A DNA stretch of 64,000 nucleotides from Desulfosporosinus acididurans (lineage in GTDB: Bacteria > Bacillota > Desulfitobacteriia > Desulfitobacteriales > Desulfitobacteriaceae). Under the pieces are notes generated by a model, which was given only the letters and a program-made list of their open reading frames with translations, had not been told where the DNA came from and made no database searches. The DNA lies in contig NZ_LDZY01000002.1 of assembly GCF_001029285.1 (NCBI RefSeq), forward strand, positions 62,001 through 126,000, given 5' to 3'. Below are positions 17,427 through 26,000 of the stretch, piece by piece (the first letter of the stretch is position 1; each line of letters opens with the position of its first letter). Made by a program: the position numbers and the translations under genes.

Positions 17427-18671
17427 ATGAAATTAACCAAGAAAACGACCATGGTTTTGAGCTTTACCCTGGGGGCAATGCTGCTTGCCACGACGGCCAT
17501 AGCCGATATAGCAGCCAAGAGCGGATATGATCAATTGAAAGATGCCCTTAAATTTACGGCTGCTCAATGCAGTGATAACCTTAAGAGTTTTACAATGGAT
17601 ATATCTTATGATGTAAAAGATAATGGGAAAACATTATCTTTTATGAATCAAACCGAGAAGTGCGATAGGACAAAGACTGCCAGAGAAGAGACGACATCCG
17701 AACAAACTATCAACGGAAATAATTACAGTCGTCAAACCTATTTCGATAAGGCAACGTATATTAGGTTGTCTAATGATGATCCCACCTACTATGTTACGGA
17801 ATATACTCAAGAGCGAAAAGATATGGCCTTTTCCAATCCTTTCAAAGAAAATAATGCTGATGATGCTGAAAAAATAGCAGATGCTATTGTCGGAAATCTT
17901 AAGGATAATGTTGTGGTTACGGAGAACCCGGACGGAAGCAAAGTCCTTTCCGGCTCACTCACAGAAGTGCAAATTCCTTCGTTGATCAATGCACTCGCCT
18001 CCTTTGAAATGAAACAACAGTTTAATGGACAACAAGACAACAATTTACCCCATCTCAGCAAGGATGTTTTTGTCAAAACTATTGACGGGACGGCAAAGAT
18101 TAATAAAGATGGTGTAATGGAGAGTATTTTGGGGTCAGCTGTTGTCTCCGGGAAGGATGAGCAGGGAACCGTTCATGCTATAACGATAGAGGTTTTAGCG
18201 AAGCTGACCAACATAAACTCCACGGTAGTAACCAAACCTGATCTGAGTGGAAAGAAAGTTGTTAAAAATGTTATTAAAAATGAAAATTCCGGGCCTGAAA
18301 TATCGAACCCTCAAGAGTTTATGGGTAAGTTTAAAAATGACATTCTAATCACGAAAGACGGTAAGTTTGTTAAAGTCGGGGAACGAATTATTGAGATTAC
18401 ACAAATTGATCAAACATCGGCGACCGGACGATATTATGAGGTGTATAAAACGGGATTTGATCAATATGCTACTACGAAACGAGATTTTAGTTTTACGGCC
18501 ACGAAGTCGAAGGATAAAAATTCTCCAGAATATAAGTTTAGAACAGATGCAGGAATAAATGAGGCTTTCTTCCTCGACGAACATGCCGGGAAAATATATT
18601 TAAATGAAAGCACTACATTCTCTGAGGGCGGTATTATCTTCGATTCCACCTTCAGCCCGGACTTGGAATAG
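17427..18671 (+). CDS. Secreted protein of unknown function, linked to an ABC-2/two-component locus
   Basis: This 414-residue exported protein has a Sec signal (MKLTKKTTMVLSFTLGAMLLATTAIA, cleavage after about residue 26) and no lipobox or membrane anchor. The mature region is a beta-rich, repeated Lys/Asp/Thr pattern, e.g. SFTMDISYDVKDNGKTLSF, then KVLSGSLTEVQIPSLINAL and a duplicated later region. I do not recognise a named family. It is followed 82 bases later by an ABC transporter, kinase and regulator on the same strand, so it may be a substrate-sensing or envelope-stress component of that locus. GATAAGGAGTTGGATCC precedes its ATG. Confidence 0.7.
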   Translation: MKLTKKTTMVLSFTLGAMLLATTAIADIAAKSGYDQLKDALKFTAAQCSDNLKSFTMDISYDVKDNGKTLSFMNQTEKCDRTKTAREETTSEQTINGNNYSRQTYFDKATYIRLSNDDPTYYVTEYTQERKDMAFSNPFKENNADDAEKIADAIVGNLKDNVVVTENPDGSKVLSGSLTEVQIPSLINALASFEMKQQFNGQQDNNLPHLSKDVFVKTIDGTAKINKDGVMESILGSAVVSGKDEQGTVHAITIEVLAKLTNINSTVVTKPDLSGKKVVKNVIKNENSGPEISNPQEFMGKFKNDILITKDGKFVKVGERIIEITQIDQTSATGRYYEVYKTGFDQYATTKRDFSFTATKSKDKNSPEYKFRTDAGINEAFFLDEHAGKIYLNESTTFSEGGIIFDSTFSPDLE

Positions 18672-18753
18672 CCCATTTGCCCTAATATACAGCGGAAAAC
18701 AGTTATGACTGCCGGTTAACCCGGCAGTCCTCTTACCATTGAAGGAGGCAGGT

Positions 18754-19494
18754 ATGGAACCGATTATAGAGATCAAGAATTTAACAAAACAATATGAAAA
18801 TGGGCGGGGAATTAAGAATATTAACTTAGAAATCTCTGAAGGAGATATTTTTGGCTTCTTGGGGCCGAACGGTGCCGGAAAAACCACCGCCATGAAACTT
18901 ATGACAGGACTTATTCACCCTGATTATGGTGATGTAAAAATCTTCGGACACAGCATAACGGAAGACTATGAACGAGCGATGGCTAAGGTTGGCTGTCTGA
19001 TCGAAATCGCTGAAGCTTATGCTTATCTTAGTGCTTTTGATAACTTGAAACAGCTGGCAAGATTTTACCCGGATGTGGATTATCAACGCATTGATGAAGT
19101 TCTGGAACTAACGGGTATGTCTAAATATAAACATGAAAAACCGAAGAAATTCTCCTTAGGAATGAAGCAGCGACTTGGTTTAGCGGCAGCTATTTTATCC
19201 CGGCCTAAAGTCGTTATTCTGGATGAACCTTTAAATGGTCTTGACGTCGAGGGAATGATCGATATCCGTAAGCTGATTCAGAAATTAGCTGATGAAGAAA
19301 AGACCACATTTTTTATCTCCAGTCATCTGATTCATGATGTCGAGTTGACGTGTAATCGTATTGGGGTGATTTATAATGGTGAAATACTTAATGTCGAGAG
19401 CACTAAGACAATTTTGAGAAACTATGCGACACTTGAGAACTATTTTGTAAGTGAGGTAGAACGAAATGGCCGTCTTTCAAGCAGCGTTGGTTAA
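18754..19494 (+). CDS. ABC-2 transporter ATP-binding subunit
   Basis: This 246-residue ATPase has Walker A GPNGAGKTT (about 37-45), signature FSLGMKQRLGLA (about 129-140), Walker B VVILDEPLNGLD and switch His in SSHLIHD. It resembles the ATPases of bacitracin/lantibiotic-type (BcrA-like) exporters. The start is ATG 18754, since AAGGAGG lies just before it. It overlaps the permease gene by 29 bases, so the two are translationally coupled. Confidence 0.88.
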   Translation: MEPIIEIKNLTKQYENGRGIKNINLEISEGDIFGFLGPNGAGKTTAMKLMTGLIHPDYGDVKIFGHSITEDYERAMAKVGCLIEIAEAYAYLSAFDNLKQLARFYPDVDYQRIDEVLELTGMSKYKHEKPKKFSLGMKQRLGLAAAILSRPKVVILDEPLNGLDVEGMIDIRKLIQKLADEEKTTFFISSHLIHDVELTCNRIGVIYNGEILNVESTKTILRNYATLENYFVSEVERNGRLSSSVG

Positions 19495-20218
19495 TGAACT
19501 AGAGAAACTTTATAAAAAGAAAAAGGCTTTGGCCGCCCTTTTGCTTTCTCTGGCTGTTATTGTTATAGGTCAAATTATTATTGTAGGGGTAAGGAGCGGC
19601 TTTGGGCTCAGAACGGCAGGCAGTATGGAATTTCCCATGCTTGTATTGTCAGTTGTTGTCAACACTATCTTGCCCCTGTTTACTGCGTTAGTAACTATTG
19701 ATAGTTTCTCAGGAGAGTTTGCTCACAATAATATGCGCATAACCTTAACCCGGCCCGTGAGCCGTTTAAAAATCTTCGCTGCTAAAATTACCGCTATCAG
19801 TATATTCATTTTAGCAACTCTGCTCTTGCTGCTATTTTTTTCGATCATGGCGGGTTTTATTTTCAATACCAATTCAGCAACTCTGGATTCCTTTGTTAGA
19901 ACTGTATTCTCTTATATCGTTAGCTTGTTTCCTATGGTTGTTTTGGCTTTAGGAATTGTTCTCTTGACAAATTTACTTAAGAGTGGAATTTCTGTTTTCT
20001 TTGTATCAATTTTAATCTTTTTAGGCTTAAAAGTATTGGGAGTGTTCTTTTCACAATACTCAAGTATCTTGATGACTACGCAACTGGACTGGTATAATTT
20101 ATTTCTTATGAAATCCTTTCCCTTAGCAAAAATTATGCGACAGTTCTTGATTATGCTGGGGTCAAGCATTATGTTATTTACAGCGGGATTCTATTTATTT
20201 GATAAAAAGGAATTATAG
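19466..20218 (+). CDS. ABC-2 type permease
   Basis: This 250-residue membrane protein has about six hydrophobic segments and the ABC-2 motif in DSFSGEFAHNNMRITLTRPVSRLKIFAAK (residues about 78-106). It is the membrane partner of the ATPase encoded immediately upstream. Such pairs beside a sensor kinase and regulator often give resistance to cell-envelope-active peptides, but the substrate is unknown here. Confidence 0.85.
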   Translation: MAVFQAALVNELEKLYKKKKALAALLLSLAVIVIGQIIIVGVRSGFGLRTAGSMEFPMLVLSVVVNTILPLFTALVTIDSFSGEFAHNNMRITLTRPVSRLKIFAAKITAISIFILATLLLLLFFSIMAGFIFNTNSATLDSFVRTVFSYIVSLFPMVVLALGIVLLTNLLKSGISVFFVSILIFLGLKVLGVFFSQYSSILMTTQLDWYNLFLMKSFPLAKIMRQFLIMLGSSIMLFTAGFYLFDKKEL

Positions 20219-20229
20219 GGTGACGATTA

Positions 20230-21654
20230 ATGGACCTCAAAAAACGCATGATTTTAGCCAACGCTTCAACAGTCATCATTCCAACGGTGATTACTGTTTT
20301 TATTGCCGTGGCTTTTCTTTTTATTTACGGCAAGCTTTCCGGCGATGATCTATCCTTCAAAAATTATCAACGTTTGTCGGAAATTAAGTTTGAGCTTTTA
20401 AATACCGAAACCAATGTTCTTCAACAAACTCCAGAACTCATCGAAGACGGGGGGGTTCAAAAACATCTACAAGAACGGCTGGCAGAGATTCATGGGCAGC
20501 TTGTGGTTATAAAAGATGAAAAGGTAATCTTTTCTTCCCTCAATCTAAGTAAAATCGATATGGAAAAGGCTTTGGATGCAGGGAATATGAAGAGAACAGA
20601 ACCCGTTGTGATTGGAGACAATACCTATACCGTTCAATCGATAAGCCTGCAGTTCAAGGATGGTACGAAGGGAAACGTTTTGTTGTTAGCACCTTTAGAT
20701 CAAGCGGCAATAAACTTTACGAGATTTATAATCATCATTGGAGTAACCTTTGTGCTTGTCTTTATGTTAACGAATAGTCTTGTATCATATCATTTTTCGC
20801 GCACAATTCTTAAACCGCTTCGTAATTTACAAAGTGCCGCTGCGGAAATTAGCCGAGGAAATCTCGATCAGGCCATTGTTGAAGAAGGGGATCAAGAAAT
20901 TCAGGCCTTATGCCGCGACCTTGAAGTTATGCGCCTCAGACTAAAGGATTCTGTTCATACGCAACTGAAGTATGAGGATAATCGAAAAATGTTAATTTCA
21001 AGTATATCTCACGATTTAAAGACCCCTGTAACCTCTATCAAAGGATATATTGAAGGAATTTTAGACGGGATTGCCAATACACCCGAGAAAAGGGAACGTT
21101 ATCTCAAAACAATCTCTTTGAAGGCTCATCAAGTTGACCAAATGATTGATGATTTACTTCTTTATGCTAAACTAGATTTAAACCAAATTCCTTTTGATTT
21201 TGAAAAAACGGATATTGAGGATTATCTTAAACTCTGCCTGCTTGAAAGTGAGCCGGAATTGGAAAGGAGTCAGATCAAGGTTTCTTTGCGAAATGATCTG
21301 CGCCAAAAGCAATTTGTTTTTCTAGATCGTGCGAGAATGAAACGAGTCATCGTGAATATTCTTGATAATTCTCGTAAATATATGAACAAAGATCAAGGCG
21401 AAATCGAAATTCTTCTCAGAGATACGCCGACCAGCATTATTATTGAACTGCGGGATAATGGTTCGGGTATCAGCGAAGGGGATTTGCCCTATATTTTTGA
21501 CCGATTCTATAGATCTGACAGGGCTCGAAGTAAAGGAAGCGGTCTGGGATTGGCAATAGCTAAGCAAATTATTGAGGGCCATGAAGGGAGAATTTGGGCT
21601 ACTAGTCAGGGGGAGGAGGGAACGAGTATTATGATTTCCTTAAGTAAATCATAA
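20230..21654 (+). CDS. Membrane sensor histidine kinase
   Basis: This 474-residue kinase has two membrane segments (about 14-34 and 164-186) enclosing an extracellular sensor of about 130 residues. A HAMP domain (about 190-240), HisKA with phospho-acceptor His in SSISHDLKTP (His261) and a HATPase domain (DNSRKYM N box; DNGSGIS; GSGLGLAIAKQI) follow. It is sixteen bases upstream of an OmpR-type regulator and downstream of the ABC-2 pair, so it probably senses an envelope signal and induces the exporter. Confidence 0.92.
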   Translation: MDLKKRMILANASTVIIPTVITVFIAVAFLFIYGKLSGDDLSFKNYQRLSEIKFELLNTETNVLQQTPELIEDGGVQKHLQERLAEIHGQLVVIKDEKVIFSSLNLSKIDMEKALDAGNMKRTEPVVIGDNTYTVQSISLQFKDGTKGNVLLLAPLDQAAINFTRFIIIIGVTFVLVFMLTNSLVSYHFSRTILKPLRNLQSAAAEISRGNLDQAIVEEGDQEIQALCRDLEVMRLRLKDSVHTQLKYEDNRKMLISSISHDLKTPVTSIKGYIEGILDGIANTPEKRERYLKTISLKAHQVDQMIDDLLLYAKLDLNQIPFDFEKTDIEDYLKLCLLESEPELERSQIKVSLRNDLRQKQFVFLDRARMKRVIVNILDNSRKYMNKDQGEIEILLRDTPTSIIIELRDNGSGISEGDLPYIFDRFYRSDRARSKGSGLGLAIAKQIIEGHEGRIWATSQGEEGTSIMISLSKS

Positions 21655-21669
21655 TACTAAGAAGGTTAA

Positions 21670-22371
21670 ATGAAGAAAAAGATTTTGATAATTGAAGATG
21701 ATTTGAGTATCGCAGAATTGCAAAGAGACTATCTTGAAGTTGCCGGTTTTGAGGTTCTTGTGTGCGCAGACGGCTCAGAGGGTTTAAGAATCTTTCAGGA
21801 AAACGATATTGATTTGTTGATTTTGGATATCATGCTTCCGGGAATGGATGGCTTGGAAATTTTAAAGAGCATGAAAGTGGATAAAGATATTCCCGTTCTT
21901 TTAGTCTCTGCCAAAAAGGAAGAAATCGATAAGATTAAAGGCCTCAGCCTGGGTGCCGATGATTATATTACCAAACCCTTCAGTCCCGGCGAATTAGTCG
22001 CTAGAGTAAAAGCTCATCTGGAGAATTATGAACGATTAAAACAGAGATTCCGAGACAGTGTCAAAAAGGGGAAAACGTTGACGATTCGTGGGCTGAAGAT
22101 CGATCAAGAATCCCATAGAGTTTTTGTGCTCGGCCGGGAAGTATGCTTAGCTCAGAAAGAATTTAGTTTACTTTTATATCTGGCCCAAAATCCCAATCGT
22201 GTGTTCGGACGCGAAGAGTTATTTGAGCGTGTTTGGGGTTTAGAAGCCTTAGGGGACTCATCGACAGTAACGGTACATATTGCAAGAGTGCGGGAGAAAA
22301 TCGAAAGCGATCCCTCCAATCCTCAATACATAGAAACTGTATGGGGTGCAGGCTATCGCTTTAGGGTCTGA
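21670..22371 (+). CDS. OmpR/PhoB-family response regulator
   Basis: This 233-residue regulator has an N-terminal receiver domain (acidic pocket EDD at 9-11; phospho-acceptor Asp in LLILDIMLPGMDG; Lys in ITKPFSPGE) and a C-terminal winged helix (GREVCLAQKEFSLLLYLAQNPNRVFGREELFERVWG; TVTVHIARVREKI). It is cotranscribed with the upstream kinase and presumably controls the linked ABC-2 operon. Confidence 0.93.
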   Translation: MKKKILIIEDDLSIAELQRDYLEVAGFEVLVCADGSEGLRIFQENDIDLLILDIMLPGMDGLEILKSMKVDKDIPVLLVSAKKEEIDKIKGLSLGADDYITKPFSPGELVARVKAHLENYERLKQRFRDSVKKGKTLTIRGLKIDQESHRVFVLGREVCLAQKEFSLLLYLAQNPNRVFGREELFERVWGLEALGDSSTVTVHIARVREKIESDPSNPQYIETVWGAGYRFRV

Positions 22372-22456
22372 ATACAATACATAGTTCCATCCGACCAAGT
22401 GAATACTATAAGTCAGGTAGGTGCGCCTATACGTATACATAGGAAGGTGGTTCTCC

Positions 22457-22924
22457 ATGATCAGTCAAAAAGAACGGATGATGCTTCAAGATCAAAAAAG
22501 CCATGAAGAAATGTGTGTTCAAAAATACACGAAATATGCTAATGAGGCTCAAGATCAACAACTCAAACAGTTATTCAATGACCATGCTTCTCATGAAAAA
22601 CAACATTTTAACACTCTCAACCAAATTTTAAACGGCCAAACGCCAACCATAAGCGGTCAAGGCCAAGGTCAGCAGACCGGAGGGCAGAATCAAGCAGCGC
22701 AAACAAATCCTGCCGGACAAACTGTAAATCCTAATGATGTCGCCTTGACCAAAGATATGCTTGTAACAGAGAAGTATATCTCGGGCGCCTATGATACGGT
22801 TATCTTCGAGTGCCAAGATCATAATATTCGCCAGGCCCTAAATCATATCCAAAAGGAAGAGCAGCAGCATGGCGAAGACTTATTTAATTACCTTAGCAGC
22901 AGAGGAGCCTATCCTATTCAGTAA
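22457..22924 (+). CDS. CotF-like spore coat / ferritin-fold protein
   Basis: This 155-residue protein has two helical halves with EEMCVQKYTKYANEAQDQQLKQLFNDHASHEKQHFNTLN and a mirror EKYISGAYDTVIFECQDHNIRQALNHIQKEEQQHGEDLF. They are joined by a Gln/Gly-rich linker (residues about 56-88). The EExxC...HEKQH pattern is that of CotF-family coat proteins, which have a ferritin-like fold. The start is ATG 22457, after AGGAAGGTGG; a longer upstream reading frame lacks support. It follows the response regulator by 85 bases and may be separately regulated during sporulation. Confidence 0.8.
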   Translation: MISQKERMMLQDQKSHEEMCVQKYTKYANEAQDQQLKQLFNDHASHEKQHFNTLNQILNGQTPTISGQGQGQQTGGQNQAAQTNPAGQTVNPNDVALTKDMLVTEKYISGAYDTVIFECQDHNIRQALNHIQKEEQQHGEDLFNYLSSRGAYPIQ

Positions 22925-22958
22925 CCTAGTCTATGAATGCAATAAGGCTTTTCATCCA

Positions 22959-23002
22959 GCCTTCTGAGAGATTGTATATAACAATTTATCAGAAGGCTTT
23001 TT
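22959..23002 (+). terminator. Terminator after the CotF-like gene
   Basis: GCCTTCTGA (22959-22967) pairs with TCAGAAGGC (22989-22997), followed by TTTTTAT. Confidence 0.8.
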
Positions 23003-23010
23003 ATCCGATG

Positions 23011-23036
23011 TTCAGCTTTTGCTGAAACGAGTTCAC
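23011..23036 (-). repeat. Family A dispersed repeat, copy 2
   Basis: This is a reverse-oriented copy of the A unit: TTCAGCTTTTGCTGAA followed by ACGAGTTCAC. Confidence 0.75.
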
Positions 23037-23077
23037 TTACTCACTTTCTAGAGAACAGCATGTCAGTTAGAATCGTA

Positions 23078-23138
23078 ATTATTGACATATGTTTTTAATG
23101 ATGTATAATTAAGCTTGAAAAAGGCATATGTCAATAAT
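23078..23138 (+). promoter_or_regulatory. Promoter flanked by a 14-base inverted CATATG operator pair
   Basis: TTGACA (23082-23087) and TATAAT (23104-23109), 16 bases apart, form a strong promoter. ATTATTGACATATG (23078-23091) overlaps the -35, and its exact inverse CATATGTCAATAAT (23125-23138) lies downstream of the -10. This leaves two sites whose CATATG cores are 33 bases apart. The same layout recurs at 27835-27888. It drives the DUF134/MinD operon. Confidence 0.75.
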
Positions 23139-23322
23139 CTGAAAGGAGACTATCCGTGATGGAGGTTAATGGGTCGTAGTGCATAATCAAAGGGGCATAG
23201 TTTTTCGGCGAAATTGTTTCTATATCTGGCAAGGGGATGACATAATCGTAAAATAATGATATAAGATAAAGAAGCAGGAGAACGCTTCTGTTCCTTACGT
23301 CACAAGCAGAGGAGAACGAATT

Positions 23323-23688
23323 ATGCCAAGACCAAGAAAATGGAGAAAAGTATGTTGTTTGCCGGAAAGTAACCAATTTGGGCCGCTTAACGTTCCTATT
23401 AATCAAGAACATTTTCTGACTATGACTGTTGATGAGTATGAAACGATACGGTTGATTGATTTGGAAGGATTTACTCAGGAAGAGTCTGCAGACCAAATGA
23501 AGATAGCACGTACAACAGTTCAGCGTATTTATAATGATGCTCGGAAAAAGCTTGCAGAGTCGTTAGTCAAAGGGAAAGTGCTAAGGATTGAAGGCGGAGA
23601 TTATCAACTTTGTGACGGCCTTGAACCGTACTGTGGTTGTGGCGGCTGTCAGAAGCATCGATGTAACCGAGCTTTTCAGGAAAAATAA
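23323..23688 (+). CDS. DUF134-family DNA-binding protein
   Basis: This 121-residue protein has a sigma-70 region 4-like helix-turn-helix ([38 protein letters not shown], about 47-84). A Cys-rich C terminus ([18 protein letters not shown]) could bind zinc or an Fe-S cluster. DUF134 proteins accompany MTH1175/MinD genes in many anaerobes and are assumed to be their regulators. As first gene of the operon it is the best candidate to read the flanking inverted CATATG sites. RBS AGAGGAG precedes the ATG. Confidence 0.85.
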   Translation: MPRPRKWRKVCCLPESNQFGPLNVPINQEHFLTMTVDEYETIRLIDLEGFTQEESADQMKIARTTVQRIYNDARKKLAESLVKGKVLRIEGGDYQLCDGLEPYCGCGGCQKHRCNRAFQEK

Positions 23689-23760
23689 AATTGATCAAGA
23701 AACTAGTGTATGCCATTTTCAACAAAATATTCTAAATGCGCAATTTGGGAGGATTCTTTT

Positions 23761-24129
23761 ATGAAAGTTGCAATTCCGGTTAATGACAAGTCAATGGAAG
23801 CAAGTGTAAGTGAATCCTTTGGACGGACACCCTATTATTTGATTTATGATACCGAGTCAAAGGAAAGTGTATTTCTTGATAATAGTGCAATTGCCAGTCA
23901 AGGCGGTGCAGGGATAAAGGCTGCACAAATTGTTGTGGATAATAGGGTGAACGCTCTGATTACTCCACGATGTGGTGAAAATGCAGCAGAAATTATTCAA
24001 GCAGCTAATATTAAACTATTTAAAACGATTAACGACTCAATTAAGGATAATCTTACAGCTTTCGTTGAAGGAAAGTTAGCTTTATTAGAAGAGATTCATG
24101 CTGGATTTCATGGCCATGGAGGAACCTAA
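23761..24129 (+). CDS. MTH1175/NifX-like (dinitrogenase iron-molybdenum cofactor family) protein
   Basis: This 122-residue protein of the NifB/NifX/VnfX fold binds small metal clusters. Family features are MKVAIPVNDKSMEASVSESFGRTPYYLIYD at the start and VNALITPRCGENAAEII, a core with one conserved Cys. In the Desulfovibrio Orp complex a relative binds a Mo-Cu cluster. The start is ATG 23761 after TGGGAGG. It sits between the DUF134 gene and the two MinD ATPase genes; gene order and short spacing (one base to the next gene) support one operon. Confidence 0.85.
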   Translation: MKVAIPVNDKSMEASVSESFGRTPYYLIYDTESKESVFLDNSAIASQGGAGIKAAQIVVDNRVNALITPRCGENAAEIIQAANIKLFKTINDSIKDNLTAFVEGKLALLEEIHAGFHGHGGT

Positions 24130-24130
24130 G

Positions 24131-24988
24131 ATGAAGATCGCTGTGCTCAGCGGCAAAGGCGGCACAGGCAAAACACTGGTATCCGTTAATTTGGCAGCTT
24201 CTGCTATAGATTCCTGTTATATCGACTGCGATGTTGAAGAGCCTAACGGGCATCTTTTTTTTAACCCCAAGGATATAAAAACGGAGAACGTTTCTGTCAA
24301 AATTCCTAGTGTGGATAATAAACTCTGCAGCGGATGTCGGAAATGTATCGATTTTTGCAGGTTTAACGCCTTAGCCTATATCAAGAATAATTTGCTTATA
24401 TTTGACGACGTTTGTCATTTCTGCGGCGGATGTGTGCTCTTCTGCCCGGAAAAGGCTCTGTCGGAGAAAGATTATGCTGTTGGCGAGGTTCAAAGAGGTG
24501 TTTCCGGGAATGTTGAAGTCATTACAGGAATATTACATACTGGGAAAGAATCGGGCGTTCCGATTATAAAGACACTTTTAGAGAATCTCCAGGGGAATAA
24601 GAAATTCACAGTTATTGATTGTCCTCCCGGCAGCGCCTGCACAGTTATGGAAAGTATTAAGGACGCGGACTATTGCCTACTGGTGGCTGAACCTACGTTA
24701 TTTGGGGTTCACAATCTAAATATGGTTCATGAGCTGGTGACTTTGTTTGGTAAGCCACACGGTGTGGTCCTCAATAAGTGCCAGGAAGGAGACAATCCGG
24801 CGGAAGAATTTTGCTTGGAAAAAGGTATCAATATCATAGGCAAGATCCCTTTTGAAAATGAGTTGGGAACCCTAAATGCGCAAGGGCATATTGCCGTTAG
24901 AAAAAATGAAACGTATCGGGAATTCTTCTCTTCGATGCTTCAAATAGTGTCTAAGGGGGTGCAAAATGAAGCAACTACTCATCCTTAG
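24131..24988 (+). CDS. MinD-family ATPase with 2[4Fe-4S] insert (first of pair)
   Basis: This 285-residue P-loop ATPase has a deviant Walker A GKGGTGKT (residues 9-16) and an inserted ferredoxin module of two [4Fe-4S] clusters: CSGCRKCIDFC (about 64-74) and CHFCGGCVLFC (about 97-107). It continues with the VIDCPPGSAC switch region and LLVAEPTLFG. Pairs of such ATPases act with MTH1175-type proteins in the Orp complex of sulfate reducers, where a role in cell division or metal-cluster transfer is suspected. It overlaps the next gene by 23 bases. Confidence 0.88.
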   Translation: MKIAVLSGKGGTGKTLVSVNLAASAIDSCYIDCDVEEPNGHLFFNPKDIKTENVSVKIPSVDNKLCSGCRKCIDFCRFNALAYIKNNLLIFDDVCHFCGGCVLFCPEKALSEKDYAVGEVQRGVSGNVEVITGILHTGKESGVPIIKTLLENLQGNKKFTVIDCPPGSACTVMESIKDADYCLLVAEPTLFGVHNLNMVHELVTLFGKPHGVVLNKCQEGDNPAEEFCLEKGINIIGKIPFENELGTLNAQGHIAVRKNETYREFFSSMLQIVSKGVQNEATTHP

Positions 24989-25820
24989 CGGCAAAGGCGG
25001 TACCGGTAAAACAACGGTTGCCAGCGCCTTTATTAAGCTATCTGAAGCCAGGGCTTTTGCAGATTGTGACGTCGATGCTCCCAATTTGCATTTGATTTTA
25101 CATCAATCTTCGGAAGCCAGACGAGCCAACTTCTACGGTATGTCCAAAGCAGCGATTGATCCGGAATTATGTGTGCAATGTGGTTTGTGTCAGCAGTATT
25201 GTCATTTCGAGGCAATTCAGGCAGGTAGTCCTTATAACGTTGATAGCTTCGCCTGCGAAGGATGTGGTGTCTGTGAAGCGATCTGCCCTGTAAAGGCTAT
25301 ATCCTATCAACCTTCTGTAGCAGGCGAACTTATGCTTTATTCTGGTGATAGAGTGTTTTCCACTGCGCGGCTGAAAATGGGAAGCGGTAATTCGGGGATG
25401 CTGGTAACCGAAGTAAAAAGGTATATGAAGTATACAGCAATTAACGCCGACCTGGCGATCATTGATGGATCACCGGGGATTGGCTGTCCAGTGATCGCCT
25501 CGTTGAACGGTGTTGATATGGTACTGATTGTGGCAGAACCCTCTATCTCAGGCATTAGTGATATGGAACGAATCATTAAAACTGCTGAGAAATTTCAAAC
25601 GCGAATCGCAATTTGTATTAATAAATTTGATGTAAGTCAAGAGAATACAGAAAAAATTGAATCGTTTTGCCAAAGACTTAGACTTCCTATCGTAGGAAAA
25701 ATACCCTTTGATCCTGCCGCTGTCAAAGCAATCAATGAGGGGAAGAGTATTGTCGAGATGGATTGCGCTTCTGGGCGTGCCGTCAAGGATATTTTTGCTC
25801 AGACAGTAAGTTTGCTGTAA
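24966..25820 (+). CDS. MinD-family ATPase with 2[4Fe-4S] insert (second of pair)
   Basis: This 284-residue paralogue of the preceding ATPase has Walker A GKGGTGKTT (residues 9-17), ferredoxin motifs CVQCGLCQQYC (about 64-74) and CEGCGVCEAICP (about 98-109), then IIDGSPGIGCPV and LIVAEPSISGI. The overlap with the upstream gene and ribosome site GGGGGTGCAAA indicate translational coupling. The two probably form a heterodimer (inference from paired occurrence). It is the last gene of the operon, before a terminator. Confidence 0.88.
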   Translation: MKQLLILSGKGGTGKTTVASAFIKLSEARAFADCDVDAPNLHLILHQSSEARRANFYGMSKAAIDPELCVQCGLCQQYCHFEAIQAGSPYNVDSFACEGCGVCEAICPVKAISYQPSVAGELMLYSGDRVFSTARLKMGSGNSGMLVTEVKRYMKYTAINADLAIIDGSPGIGCPVIASLNGVDMVLIVAEPSISGISDMERIIKTAEKFQTRIAICINKFDVSQENTEKIESFCQRLRLPIVGKIPFDPAAVKAINEGKSIVEMDCASGRAVKDIFAQTVSLL

Positions 25821-25911
25821 AAGCTTAATCTAAAAAGGGCATAGTCTTGATCTTTTGCTTCACATATGGTACACGCTAGGTATGCGGCTAACATACAATT
25901 CAATAGGATTA

Positions 25912-25958
25912 AAACGCCTTCTGGAGTCGATTCGAGTAATCTGCTCCAGAAGGCGTTT
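25912..25958. terminator. Bidirectional terminator between convergent units
   Basis: AAACGCCTTCTGGAG (25912-25926) and CTCCAGAAGGCGTTT (25944-25958) form a perfect 15-base stem. Confidence 0.85.
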
Positions 25959-26000
25959 GTTTAAATAGTCCCTTAAATAGTCCGCCGGAAAACGTTGAAA

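Noticed and set aside
23156-23179. Seven-codon leader ORF before the DUF134 gene
   Set aside because: It is very short; AAAGGAG upstream may be coincidental, and no attenuator follows.
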